From Iris pallida (lineage: Eukaryota; Streptophyta; Magnoliopsida; Asparagales; Iridaceae): a stretch of 64,000 bases of DNA. This document shows, in pieces, positions 24,341 through 36,676 of this stretch. The DNA lies in contig JANAVB010029819.1 of NCBI GenBank assembly GCA_029216955.1, forward strand, positions 37,119,331 through 37,183,330, read 5' to 3'. The notes beneath the pieces are model-generated. The model did no database searches. It had not been told where the DNA came from and was given only the letters and a program-made list of their open reading frames with translations. Each line of letters begins with the position of its first letter. The first letter of the stretch is position 1. The position numbers were made by a program, and so were the translations under genes.

Positions 24341-25372
24341 TGTCACCTCCATATTTTAAAAATAGGTATATGACTGTATTTGGGATTTTGGTGATTTTAA
24401 AATTTTGTATTTGTTTAAATTTTATTTAATTTCTATATCCTAACTTGGTCTTGGTTGTTGAGACCTGACTCAGCCGCCCCCTCCTCACTCTCCTCCCTCA
24501 ACCGCTCACCTCTCTTCTCACTCTTTCCTCTTCCTGTCTCCTCCTCACTGGAACCAGCCCCTCACCCCTCCCTCTCTCTTCACTCTCTCTCTCTTTCTCT
24601 TGTCCCTCCCCCTTTTTATCCTACTCAGCTCACTCTCTTCCTTTCTCTCTCGTTCTCCTCCTCTCCCTCTCTCGTGTTCGTCTCCGGCCATGGCGAGCGC
24701 CTCCGGCCACTGCAACCACCCTCACCACCAGCGCCGCCATCTCCTCTACTCTGCCATCACCATCAGCCATGGCCGCCACCACCATGGCCTACACTTTCTT
24801 CGCGGCTTCCATCTCCTCTGCCCCCTCTTTTCGGAGCCGTACCGCCGTCGTCTCCACCATCATCATCATCAGCGGCTCCCCCTGTCGCTGCCGCCCTCCT
24901 CTACCAGTGGGCCGCACCTACCTGGCTGCGACGGAGCTCCTTCGTCTCCCTCTTATCTTCTTCTCCAACGAGCAGCCACCACGCCTCGAGGGGCAGCACC
25001 ATCTCGAGCGGCGGGACGCCCTTGGGCCCCGCATTGCTCGAGATGCGAGTTGCGAGCCGTCCTCGGACAGTGCCCTTCTGCTTGCGTGCTCTTCGGACAG
25101 CGAGCCCTCGATCCGTGCACCTTGATTCCCGTGTAGTCTCGAACAGTACGTTGCCTTGTGCAGCGTGTTATCTCAAGCAGCGCACATATGTTCCTTCGGG
25201 ATGCGTACACCTCGGTGTACCTGTCATCTCATTTTTTTGCTACCTCGATCCATGTGCTGCCTTGGGCAGTGGGTCACCTCGATCCCCGTGCTACCTCGGG
25301 CACCATGTCATCTCTGTTTACGTACCGCATCAATTTCTGTGCCTCAGCCTTTGTGTCTACCTCGTGACCAGT
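24341..25372 (+). repeat. E3 3' LTR, first segment
   Basis: From TGTCACCTCC to the E1 insertion point. It includes CT-rich sequence at 24490-24680 and a GC-rich patch at 24680-25060. A 322-codon open frame (24455-25423) crosses the E1 boundary, is low complexity (Ser, Pro, His) and is broken in the partner LTR, so it is not called as a gene. It has the empty MITE site at 24887-24894. Confidence 0.88.
25368..25372. repeat. Target site duplication of E1 (left copy)
   Basis: CCAGT here and at 32089-32093. The partner E3 LTR has the single site at 19610-19614. Confidence 0.93.
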
Positions 25373-26008
25373 TGTAAGCCCACTTTCCAAATTTTTAATT
25401 TTTTTAATTTTATTTGTTTATAATTAATTTTGTGGTCATTGTGAGTCATGCCAAAGCTTGTAGGTAGGCTATGACCATATTAAGGTCATATGACCTCTAG
25501 ATAGCTTATATATGTATTGTTTATCTATTTTATATTTTTCTACAATTTTTGGATATTTTTAGGTATTTAATATTTAAGGTTTTATTATTTTTAAGGACTT
25601 TCAGGATTTACTGTAAGGTCATACAGGGGTATTTCTGGACCAAATATTTTTATTTGGGCTCTAAATGACTAAAAATATTTTCTAGAATATTTTAGAATTT
25701 TTTGGATTTATTTAGATTTTTTGGGAATTTTTATATAATTAAAACATATAGAAATTATATTTTATAGGTTTTTGGAATTTACTGCGAGGTCACACGATGA
25801 TATTTTGTGTTCAAATATTTTATTTATATTCTAGACACTTAAAAATATTTTCTAGAATTTTCTAGAATTTTTCTGCAATTTATTTTGATTTATTTGGACT
25901 TAAAATGATTTTTAAATAATTTTTTGAATTAAATAAATAATTACCCAGAAATCTACTCGGGGGGCCCACTTGTCGGTGCCAACTGCTACAGTGACAACCT
26001 CTCTCTCT

Positions 26009-26090
<82 letters not shown>

Positions 26091-27815
26091 TCGCCCACCC
26101 TAATTAAATTCCAGCAGCCTTTTGTGGGAGAACAAATCTAGGGTTTTCGACTTCCCGAAGCGATTCCCGCTAACCCCGACGTTCCTTTTGCGCGCCGTTT
26201 TTTTGTTGGAAGCGTATTGAGGTATAGTTTCTGAATATACAATTTATTTTCATAATTTCTGAATCTAAATTTCTGGAAAATTCGTAGAGTGCTAGTTGTC
26301 CGAAATTTGATACGTTTCGGTGTTTTCGAGATTTCTGGAGAATCAGAATTTGAAATCATGAACCGTTTAAAGTTTCGGAAAGCTAACACAGAGGTCTACG
26401 ACATATATTTTTTCTAGAAATTATTTCGTTCATCTAGAATTTTAGTTATTCTGTTGAACTCAGAATTGATCGGTTGATCACCGTTTTGGTCACAATTAGC
26501 CATAACGGCGATATCTTTTGACCAAAGCATGATTTTGTGGCACGGTTGATTCCAGCACACTCATGGAGCTGAAATCTACCAAGGTGCACATTCAAAATCT
26601 AGAGTTCACAGTGTTTGACTAGATAGTCAATGACACGCATCGATTTGCGTGTCATAGTTTCCAAAAAATTGGAAACATGACTTTTGATGGCCAAACTTGC
26701 ATGTTTAGATTATATTAAGATTATTATAGGTTAAATTTGGTTTTAAGTAATTTATTTCAGAATTAACTATTAATAGATTAGTAACCCAATTAGCTACTTA
26801 TTTCATGAATTTAGAACTAGAACCTTAGAATTGATTTGTGGTTTTCGTGCATGGTTCGTGGTACGATGTATGTTATAAATTGACAGCTTCTAGATCGACG
26901 TTACCTCATCCTTGACTTGTGACTACGGTTTGTGCAAAGATTCAGGCAAGTACAGTATTGCATTTAAGTTTTAGTTCATTATAATATTTTCTCTATCGTT
27001 TCCTTGTTTGATATCCCGTTGAGACATTGCTTGATATTTCGTTGAGACACGATTGTGACACCGTAGTTATTGTATCCTTCCTAGTGTATCATTGACCGTT
27101 ATTGATTGTTAGAGAGTCGGAAGGGGAAATACTCAGTAAGTACGTGAACAAATCCAACTATTTTGATTGTGGATAGCTAAGTCATACACCCCACGTATGA
27201 GTTAGCCGTACCCTATTATTGTGGATAGCCATCGTATGATGTGCCGTATTAGCCCAGCCGTTCACGTATTAAAAGGTATTTCACACACACATAGTTGTTT
27301 CCATTGTTCCTTTATCTAGTTTCTGTCCTACTAGATCATATCTTACTAGTTTTTATCTTGTTAGTTCATATCCTACTAGTTCATCTCTTGCTAGTTCTCT
27401 ATATGCTCTTTGCCATTATTGTTTCTTATTGTTCTAACTTATTTTGTTCTAACAATATTAAATACAATATGGTTGTAATCTGCTCCTTTCCTGTCTGGAT
27501 CGTTGTTATAGGTGAGGTTGACGTGCCTACTCTTGCGCTATGGACCATACGAGGGGGGAGATAGAGACTCGAAGGCCAAACAATAGAAGACTATTAGATG
27601 TGTGGTAGTTTTCTATAATTGTAAAAGCTTACATTCTTCTTCAAATGTAAAACTTCTATATTTTATAAAGTTGATTTAGTTGTTGTGAATGAGCAGTTAG
27701 TATTTATGAGCACTTTGTTTATTGCAGACAAGACATCGTACTACCGTCGATACCGTGGCGTAGGCTGGGCTTGGACATGCACTCGTATCCCGAAAAGTGG
27801 GTGCGGATCGTGACA
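25373..27815 (+). repeat. E1 5' LTR (2443 bp)
   Basis: TGTAAGCCCA to GATCGTGACA. It contains a long TA tract at 26011-26088 preceded by CTCTCTCTCC. It has the undisturbed version of the MITE target (GTATCATT at about 27085-27092). Short open frames are not conserved enough to call. Confidence 0.92.
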
Positions 27816-29127
27816 AGTTTTTACGGTGGCCCATGCAGGTCTGATTTCGCAAATGATTGCGAACTTGTGGTAGTACTTAAGTTAGTTGTACAACTGTAAG
27901 CCTGCAACTAGGAATTGCTCATTCGTAATTAGGATTGATTTAACTTTAGAGAATGACTAGGCCTAGGAGTCCCTTATTCAATTTGACCCTTGGGTAGTTA
28001 AGGTTGCTAATTAGGCCATGTGATTTAGCCAATAATTTATTAAATTCTAAACCCTATTAGATATTTGATACAATGTTAGGATCAAAGGTGGGTAGACTAT
28101 TCGTTTGGTAAGTTAGGCCTTCATAGAATTCATTTCTTAATTTTGATCATTTGTGCCATTTTATCTTCTATCTTATCTAAATCTCATTTTATTTTCAAAA
28201 CTATTTTGCAATCATTTTATTTTCAATTCCTAATCTTGGTTCAATTATCTATATATTAATTCAAGTTGTCTTCGTTTATTTTGTGATCGTTTTGTTTTCA
28301 AAACTGATACTTTTATTCAAGGACAGATACTTATATTTTCTTATCATGATCGAATTATTTGAATTTATTGAAGTTCTTTTGAAATTCTTATGAATATAGT
28401 TGAAATAATTTTCGATGACTTACAATGGTAAGGCAGATGCGCACTGTCCCCATTTATTTGAATTATGGAGACTGCGGGTTCACTGCAGTCAGCAGCGCAC
28501 TGGCGTGGCATGACCCTAAGTTGAAATAATTTTAAGTATGCATAGGTTGTCTAATATTACTAAAACAATATCCTAGTTGTATTATTGATCTTTTGATTTA
28601 TTATGTCAATATTGGGTAGAGTTGATAAAGTGTTCGATAACATATTATACTTGAGTCACGAAACTAAGGGTTCACGGTAGCCAGCTGTACACTGACGAGG
28701 CATGGATTCTCGGTTAAATGACTTCGGATATACTTATGATTTTTGATTATCATAGCGACTATATCTTTTATTGACATACGACTATTAATTTTTTTCTTTT
28801 TTTTTCAAATTTATTTGATGTCTTATTTCTTGTTACCACCTTCTCTACAACTAGTAGTTCTTTATTTCTCTCATATTTTTCTATTTTCGAATTATCATCT
28901 TTTAAACCTATTTTGATTTCCTTCCACTATATTTCTAAAACGTATTTAGATTTTGATTCTATATGCCTGATCAATTTCGATCATTCATCACATTATTTTC
29001 TTGATTATATTCTTTGTCGTGCTTATTCATATCGATTGGTCATGTCATATTTTGATGATATTTTTGGTTGTGCCTATTTGTATCTTTTGAAATTTCGAGG
29101 ACAAAAATTTTCTAAGGTGGGTAGATT
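27816..29127 (+). other. E1 internal region (1312 bp), non-coding
   Basis: Opens with AGTTTTTACGG and TGGCCCATGCAGGTC (candidate primer site, 27816-27841) and closes with AATTTCGAGGACAAAAATTT then TCTAAGGTGGGTAGAT (polypurine block, 29091-29127). Two loosely repeated patches, near 28430-28520 and 28660-28715, share GGTTCAC and GGCATG words. I find no Gag or Pol motif in any frame. Confidence 0.85.
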
Positions 29128-32088
29128 TGTAAGTCCACTTTCCAAATTTTTATTTTTTTATTTTATTTGTTTATAATTAATTTTATGGTCATTGTAAGTC
29201 ATGCCAAAGTTTATAGGTGGGCTATGACCATATTAAGGTCATATGACCTTTAGATAGCTTACATATGTATTATTTAGCTATTTTATATTTTTCTACAATT
29301 TTTGGATATTTTTAGGTATTTAATATTTAAGGTTTTATTATATTTAAGGACTTTCAGGATTTACTGTAAGGTCATACAGGGGTATTTCTGGACCAAATAT
29401 TTTTATTTGGGCTCTAAATGACAAAAAATATTTTCTAGAATATTTTAGAATTTTTCTGGATTTTTTTAGAATTTTTGGAAATTTTTATATAATTAAAACA
29501 TATAGAAATTATATTTTATAGGTTTTTGGAATTTACTGCGAGGTCACACGATGATATTTTGTGTTAAAATATTTTATTTATATTCTAGACACTTAGAAAT
29601 ATTTTCTAGAATTTTATAGAATTTTTTTGAATTTTTATGCAATTTATTTTGATTTATTTGGACTTAAAATAATTTTTAAATAATTTTTTGAATTAAATAA
29701 ATATATACCCAGAAATTCACCCGGGGGGCCCACCTGTCGGCGCCAACTGCTACAGTGACCGCCTCTCTCTCTCTCTCTCTCATATATATATTATTATATT
29801 CGCCCACCCTAATTAAATTCCAGCAGCCTTTTGTGGGAGAACAAATATAGGGTTTCCGACTTCCCGAAGCGATTCCCGCCAACCCCGACGTGCTTTTTGT
29901 GCGCCGTTTTTTTGTTGGAAGCATATTGAGGTATAGTTTCTTAATATGTAATTTATTTTCATAATTTCTGAACCTAAATTTCTGGAAAATTCGTAGAGTG
30001 CTAGTTGTCCGAAATTTGATATGTTTCGGTGTTTTCGAGATTCCGGGAGAACCAGAAATCGAAATCATGAACCATTTAAAGTTTCGGAAAGCTAACACAG
30101 AGGTTACGACATATATTTTTTCCAAAAATTATTTCATTCAGCTAGTATTTTAGTTATTCTGTTGAACTCAGAATTGATCGGTTGATCACCGTTTTGGTCA
30201 CGATTAGCCATAACGGCGATATCTTTTGACCAAAGCATAATTTTGTGGCACGGTTGATTCCAGCACACTCGTGGAGCTGAAATCTACCAAGATGCACTTT
30301 CAAAATCTAAAGTTCACAGCGTTTGACTATATAGTCAACGGCATATCTCGATTTGCGTGCCATGGTTTCCAAAAAATTGGAAATATGACTTTTGATAGCC
30401 AAACTTGCATGTTTAGATTATATTCAGATTATTATAGGTTAAATTAGGTTTTTAAGTAATTTATTTTAGAATTAACTATTAGTAGATTGGTAACCCAATT
30501 AGCTACTTATTACATGAATTTAGAACTAGAACCTTAGAATTGATTTATGGTTTTCGTGCATAGTTTGTGGTACGATATATATTATAAATTGACAGCTTCT
30601 AGATCGGCGCTACCTCATCCTCGACTTGTGACTATGTTTTGTGCAAAGATTCAGGCAAGTACAGTATTGCATTTATGTTTTAGTTCATTATAATGTTTTC
30701 TCTATCGTTTTCTTGTTTGATATCCCGTTGAGACATTGCTTGATATTTCGTTGAGACACGATTGTGACACCGTAGTTATTGTATCCTTCCTAGTGTATCA
30801 TTTAGGGGTGCAACTCGGGCGGGTTGGGTCGGGTTTGAGGTCAACCCGAGCCCAACCCGATAGATCATAAGCCTAGCCCAAACCCAAGCCCAACCCGACT
30901 TCGGGTTCAACATATGAAGCCCAAGACTAAGTCCGGAGGATCGGCTTGGGCTCGGGTTGGGTCGGGTCCATCGGATTTATCGAACTCTAATATGATATTT
31001 GAAATAATTTTAAACATGAGTAATATTAAATACATAATCAAATAGCAATCAAGCCTCAATCATTACAAAATAAAACTGAAATGAGATTTAGGACAAGGAA
31101 TTGAAGTGTTCGGGTGAAAAAAATTATAGTTTAAATTTTTTATTTAAGTAGTATGAAAAAATATATATATAATTTATATGTATGTCGGGTTTCGGGTTCT
31201 TCGGGTTACCCAACACATGACCCAAGCCCAACCCGATTTTTGATCGGGTTCAAATATTTTAACCCGAGCCCAAGCCCAAACCCGAATATCTTTAACCCAA
31301 CCCATTAACGGGTTTACCCGATCGGGTTCGGGTTTAGCCCGCCCGAGTTGCACCCCTAGTATCATTGACCGTTATTGATTGTTAAAGAGTCGGGAGGGGA
31401 AATACTCAGTAAGTACGTGAACAAATCCAACTATTTTGATTGTGGATAGCTAAGTCATACACCCCACGTATGAGTTAGTCGTACCCTATTATTGTGGATA
31501 GCCATCGTATGATGTGCCGTATTTGCCTAGCCATTCACATATTAAAAGGTATTTCACACACACATAGTTGTTTCCATTGTTCCTTTATCTAGTTCCTGTC
31601 CTACTAGATCATATCTTACTAGTTTTTATCTTGTTAGTTCATATCCTACTAGTTCATCTCTTGCTAGTTCTCTATATGCTCTTTGCCATTATTGTTTCTT
31701 ATTGTTCTAACTTATTTTGTTCTAACAATATTAAATACAATATGGTTGTACTATGCTCCTTTCCTGACTGGATCGTTGTTATATGTGAGGTTGACGTGCC
31801 TACTCTTGCGCTATGGACCATACGAGGGGGGAGATAGAGACTCGAAGGCCAAACAATAGAAGACTATTAGATGTGTGGTAGTTTTCTATAATTGTAAAAG
31901 CTTACATTCTTCTTCAAATGTAAAACTTCTATATTTTATAAAGTTGATTTAGTTGTTGTGAATGAGCAGTTAGTATTTATGAGCACTTTGTTTATTGCAG
32001 ACAAGATAGCGTACTACCGTCGATACCGCGGCATAGGCTGGGCTTGGACACGCACTCGTATCCCGAAAAGTGGGTGCGGGTCGTGACA
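29128..32088 (+). repeat. E1 3' LTR (2961 bp with MITE)
   Basis: TGTAAGTCCA to GGTCGTGACA. It is like 25373-27815 except for a much shorter TA tract (about 29782-29800) and the 556-bp MITE insertion. Confidence 0.92.
30803..31358. mobile_element. hAT-type MITE (556 bp) in E1 3' LTR
   Basis: The ends are perfect inverted repeats of about 21 bp, starting TAGGGGTGCAACTCGGGC. Exact 8-bp duplications GTATCATT flank it (30795-30802 and 31359-31366). The E1 5' LTR has one GTATCATT and no insertion. The subterminal parts are rich in GGGTTCGGGT/AACCCGAACC words. There is no coding potential. Because only one LTR has it, it arrived after E1. Confidence 0.95.
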
Positions 32089-32093
32089 CCAGT

Positions 32094-34887
32094 GCTATAT
32101 TGATTTACGTGCACGCACCATTCACATGTCATATCGATTTGCATGCCATATTGTATCTTACATTGCCTCAATTTACGTGAATGCCTCGATTTGCGTGTTG
32201 TATTGATTTATATGCCATCCTAATATTCATAATCCCTCGATCTACGTACACGTCTCGATTTACGTATATATTTTGTTTTCCACTTGTCTCAATATTTGTG
32301 CCATCTTAATTTTCGTGCATGTTTCGATTTACGTGTACGTTTCGATTTGCGTGTCTGTATCGATCGGTGTGCTTCAATTTTCGTGCCCGATCCCTGCAGT
32401 GCTTGTGGGACCTATACGGTATGGCCTCTTGCCATCCTCTGTGATTTATGTTATTATTTTATTATTTAATACTAATGATTATTTATTATGTGTTCTGAGG
32501 ACCTCGATGGACGTGCCAGTCTGGATCCTGATTGTCGAAGACTTACCTAGCCATGCCCTCTAGGCAAGTATCCCTTGCTCATCGACGGCTCTTGTCCTCC
32601 TGCTGGATTTTATTTCATTTAATTAATTATAATTGTAAATGTATAAATGTGAGTAGTATAGCATTATTGTAGAACTGCCATAATTAGGACTTATGATAGT
32701 TTAGTTCGATACTGGGTTATGTCGTATCGGACAACTCGGATGGGTCATCCACACCTTTGAGGATACGAGCATGATTCACATGTATGGATTGTCCCTATAT
32801 GTCCTATGTCCGACTCGCGATCTGATAATGGCTTTGGCTAACTATTTCTATGACTATGCTTGTGGATTGGATATGACTGTGGGTCTGTGATGTGATGTGC
32901 CCTGCGAGGCAATTCTTGTTACATGTGCTTGTTTGGTGCCCAGCATGCATCGTAGTGCTGCTGGAGGCCGAGACTTAGTGTTCTCGGCTATGGTTTGGTT
33001 TCCATTACGCATAGTAGCGCTGCTGGAGGCTGAGACTTAGTGTTCTCAATTAGCGATTCTACGGCAGGTTGTGCTAAGTGGTTATAGCCCCACCTCGCAG
33101 GGAGCTCCCGTTTAGATATACAGAGAAGACTCTATCGATTTTCTAGAATTTCATGTAGGGAATTTGGTTCAAAGATTTGGACAGAACTGTTCTTTTGGTT
33201 TGCTGAACCAGCCTCATGCACGATATTTTAGTATAGTATATCTGGTTCTAGTACTTGCTAGGTAGATTCATGACTAGAGTAGTCACCTAGCTACTCGACA
33301 TGTCTTGTCCGTCGGATAGCGTAAGGAGCACAGTTCTACTCGGGAGATGGTCTGCAACCCTGGTCCTTATTTGGTTTAAGTGTTGTGGATCTGCTCCAGA
33401 GTGGTTCCTGCAATCCTTGTCATTTTTCGGCAACATTAATTATTTGACTCTTGTCCCATGACCATTGGTGTTCTAGTTTAGCATGATAGGGCTGACAGTT
33501 GTTCTATGTATCGGAATTTTGATCTTTGGATGTATTCGATGATCGAGTATTATTGGGATTATGAACTTGGGAAATTGATCTGACAAACTCATATAGATTA
33601 TGTATTTTGATGATTGTGCGAATGTTTTGCGGAACAAGGAAAATATCGAGGTTGTCAAATTATGGATTTTACCCGACTTTCCAAATGCCCAAAACCTGGT
33701 ATCTCTCTTCCTTAGTAGACCTTGGTGATCTTGTATAGTTGGGTAGCATAAAATGTAGTGGTAATGTCCTTTTATGATATAGGTGCCTAACCTTGTTCAG
33801 TGGTACGATTGTTATATCCTGGTAGTTGAGGGACTTGTTTTCTGATAGCTTGTGATCATTGATTCAGAGGATTCTTGTGAGCCAAAGGACCTAACATTAT
33901 TCATAGCGATTAGTTTAGTACCTAGTTATCTTATTCCTGACATGATGTTGATATTCCATCGTGGATGCGAAGACTATTGATAGATTAATCTGGAGGATAG
34001 ACCGACTTTATGATTAGAGTTGTAGGCTCCCATGTGTGCTTGAGATGCTATTATAGTAGAGATCTCGACCGTGTACCTGGCCTGATACCAATGCCAGGAT
34101 GTAGGAAGATGACTTCATGTGACTGTCTGATTGTACCTGTTCCTGACAGGACTACATGTTTCTGTGCTGTGATTTTCAGCTTACCCTTTAAGGTACTGGC
34201 CCTGTTATTGTACTAAGATGCTTCCTGTTTACTGGCATACTGTGGTGCTATTTCCCTATTTATATTGCACTGTGGTGCGATCCTGATATTGTAATTATTA
34301 TATTATTACCTGCACTGGTACCCTGGTAGTTGGCCTATAGTCTTGAGCGTGAATATGATTGATTGATTGTTTGTTGCATTACACTAAGAATGAATCACCA
34401 TTTGGGACTCTAGGTGTCGAGGTTGTTTCATACTTAGCATTCTCGTGGTGAGGCACGACATCTAGGAGGAGGATCATGTGACCACGACATGTGATTTAGA
34501 TAACAGTAGGGTTAATCAAAGTAACATAACTAGTAGAAGCATTGGGAGGGAACGAAATCTCGAGGTCGTACGGTATTAGCCACTTATTTCAGCGGGCCGC
34601 CACAGATATTGTTACCGTCTGAATTAGAGGATGGCAGTGTCCGACTACTTTATGTACTATGTATTATATGCTCATCCTATTTTGCACGGTAGCCTTACGA
34701 GGGATCGGTACATCTTGTCTTGTTATATTTGGCCCCGCTAGCCCTGCTGGATCGGCACGATATGAGGATTCCTATATTTTGCATTGTTGGGGTAACCCAA
34801 CCTCCACATAGAAAGCTGTAGGCATTTGAGTGGCCGCTTATTCTCCTAAATTGTTTGGCTTGCTGCTTGCAAAGCTGGCTGGTATGT
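32094..34887 (+). repeat. E3 3' LTR, second segment
   Basis: Between E1 and E4; it matches 19615-22411 of the 5' LTR minus nothing larger than small indels. It includes the second CGATTTACGTGC-like array (32095-32390) and the 61-bp duplication (about 32930-33060). No genes. Confidence 0.9.
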
Positions 34888-35635
34888 TGTTAGGGTTATA
34901 TACTAAAATCATCACTTTTGTATTAACTTTATTTCCTTAAATTTTGAATGAGAATTATATGGGCAAATGTTTGCATATTGTTTTTGTTGCAAGTGTTAAT
35001 GCAAAATGTCTGATATTCTATATTATAGATAATATGGTGTATGATGTCACACAGAAGATCTATTATCAGTTACCTATGGAATATATAAATAGATCACAAC
35101 CTAGATAGACTTGGACAATCCATTGGAAAGGTTGTAGTGTCATCTGGTATTTGTCTATCTTGACTATAGGTTTACACTAGTACACTTTGTGTGTATTGAA
35201 GATGACCACTTGAGGTTGTTCTCTTTGTACTGACTACATAAGAGAACAAACACCTCTGTTATTATGGATGCTTGTGCTCTTAATCCGAATATAATAACAG
35301 ACATGTATATGCAGTGTGCATTACTTTGACTCATAAAAGAGTAATATTTATTATGGGTCAACAACCTCTATGAATTGGGTAATAACATTGTATGTATGAT
35401 GGGTTGTTGATTATAAAAGAAATCCATATCCCGATACGTCGGGTTGATGATGTCCCCTTAAGGAGCTCATAAGGATTTTCATGTAAACCCTGCAGGTGGA
35501 TTATATCCAACATGATAAATAAAGTTAAGTGGTACTACTTAAGGATAAAAGATGTCGATCAATATAGTTGTCAGTAACTTAATTTGATCGACGGACATTC
35601 GATATCTTAACATGGGGAGCCAAACGAGCATATAA
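34888..35635 (+). repeat. E4 5' LTR, first 748 bp
   Basis: Begins TGTTAGGGTTATATACTAAA and follows 49352-50092 until the E5 insertion after CGAGCATATAA. The remaining ~518 bp known from the 3' LTR are missing from this side. Confidence 0.92.
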
Positions 35636-36621
35636 TGTTGACCCAAACTGGATCACAGTTAAACTAATTTAGAGAATTAAAAAAACAATATTTGATATGA
35701 TCCAATATGACACATTAAGCTCAAAGATAAGAACATCATCTACAACATATCAAGTTCAAGACAAACGTCATCGACAAATTGGTCATTACAATTGTACTTG
35801 TACCGAGTCTGTAAATTTCACTCTATTGAGTCTAGTAACATGTACGTTGAGTCGCACTGAGTTTACTACTCCAAAGCTCCACCATACAAAACAAGACTAT
35901 CACTAAACCAAACCATTCTAGCTTACTTGAATGTTCTGGCCCCAAGGAATAAGAATTCGGACCGAACTCTACCCCCAAGCAGATTTCGGGTCGAACTCTA
36001 TCCCCTGAAAATTAGAAAGCTAATTTTTGGGAACACCTTGATCTAGGCTGTCCAACGTTCAAATTTTTTTAATCTTTGAGACATAATTCTGGCCGAATTC
36101 TGCCTCCTCGGACTAGTATAAATAGGGCTTGAATTCTCTTATTTCAAATCATCTCTTTCTCTCAATCTTCTTAGCCTTATACATTCTAAGCCTTCATTTT
36201 CAAATCTACTAGCCACAAAACTTCATAAGCCCCAAGGTGCTCAAGTGCGATTCAGCTAGAAGTTCTGCGCTAGAGTTGTAAAGAAGTTACTTGGACAATT
36301 CCAAGTTTCGCCTCTGCAAAGTTGTAAGAAGTTGGTGTGCTCTTCTGAGTAAAGGCACATGGTTGTACCCTATTTCATAAATAGTAGATTTTAATCCTGA
36401 GCGAGAGTTCTCAGGCCTGGACTAGTCCTCCACGAGAGAAACCGGGTTAAATCTCTATGTTTGCATATGCTCTTCTGATCTCTATTTATTTTCGCATTAC
36501 TCTCTGATTACTTACTCTCTTGATAGTTGATTTCTGGACTTGATATAGAGTTGCATTTTTAATTAGTTATTATCTACACACTCTATTCACCACCCTCTAG
36601 AGTTGCCTACACGTAACTTCA
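35636..36621 (+). repeat. E5 5' LTR (986 bp)
   Basis: TGTTGACCCAAACTGG to TTCA. It has a TATA box, TATAAATAGGGC, at 36117, and a late motif GGACTAGTCCTCCACGAGAG near 36420 also found in the solo LTR at 59925-61000. Confidence 0.9.
36117..36125 (+). promoter_or_regulatory. TATA box of the E5 5' LTR
   Basis: TATAAATAG, about 480 bp into the LTR, in the U3-like part. The counterpart in the 3' LTR is near 44682. Element transcription would start some 25-35 bp downstream. Confidence 0.6.
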
Positions 36622-36623
36622 TT

Positions 36624-36637
36624 TGGTATCAAAGCTC
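36624..36637 (+). other. E5 primer binding site, initiator-Met tRNA type
   Basis: TGGTATCAAAGCTC two bases after the LTR end. It differs at one base from the usual TGGTATCAGAGC complement of initiator tRNA-Met. It fixes the LTR boundary. Confidence 0.9.
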
Positions 36638-36676
36638 TGTTCCCTTGATAACGGATTAACATCATAGAGCTGATCC

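Larger units (their letters stand above)
25373..32088 (+). mobile_element. E1: non-coding LTR retrotransposon with 2.4-kb LTRs
   Basis: Complete element with exact 5-bp CCAGT duplications and an empty site in the partner E3 LTR. LTRs are 25373-27815 and 29128-32088 (the second contains a MITE); the interior is 27816-29127. TG and CA ends are kept. No protein of the retrotransposon cycle is encoded, so it depends on another element. The two LTRs are very alike outside the TA microsatellite and the MITE, which suggests fairly recent insertion. Confidence 0.93.

Noticed and set aside
24455..25423. A 322-codon Ser/Pro/His-rich frame
   Set aside because: It spans the E3-E1 boundary, is low complexity, and is disrupted in the E3 5' LTR; no family recognised.
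28913..29176. An 87-codon frame at the end of the E1 interior
   Set aside because: It crosses the polypurine tract into the LTR and has no recognisable motif.
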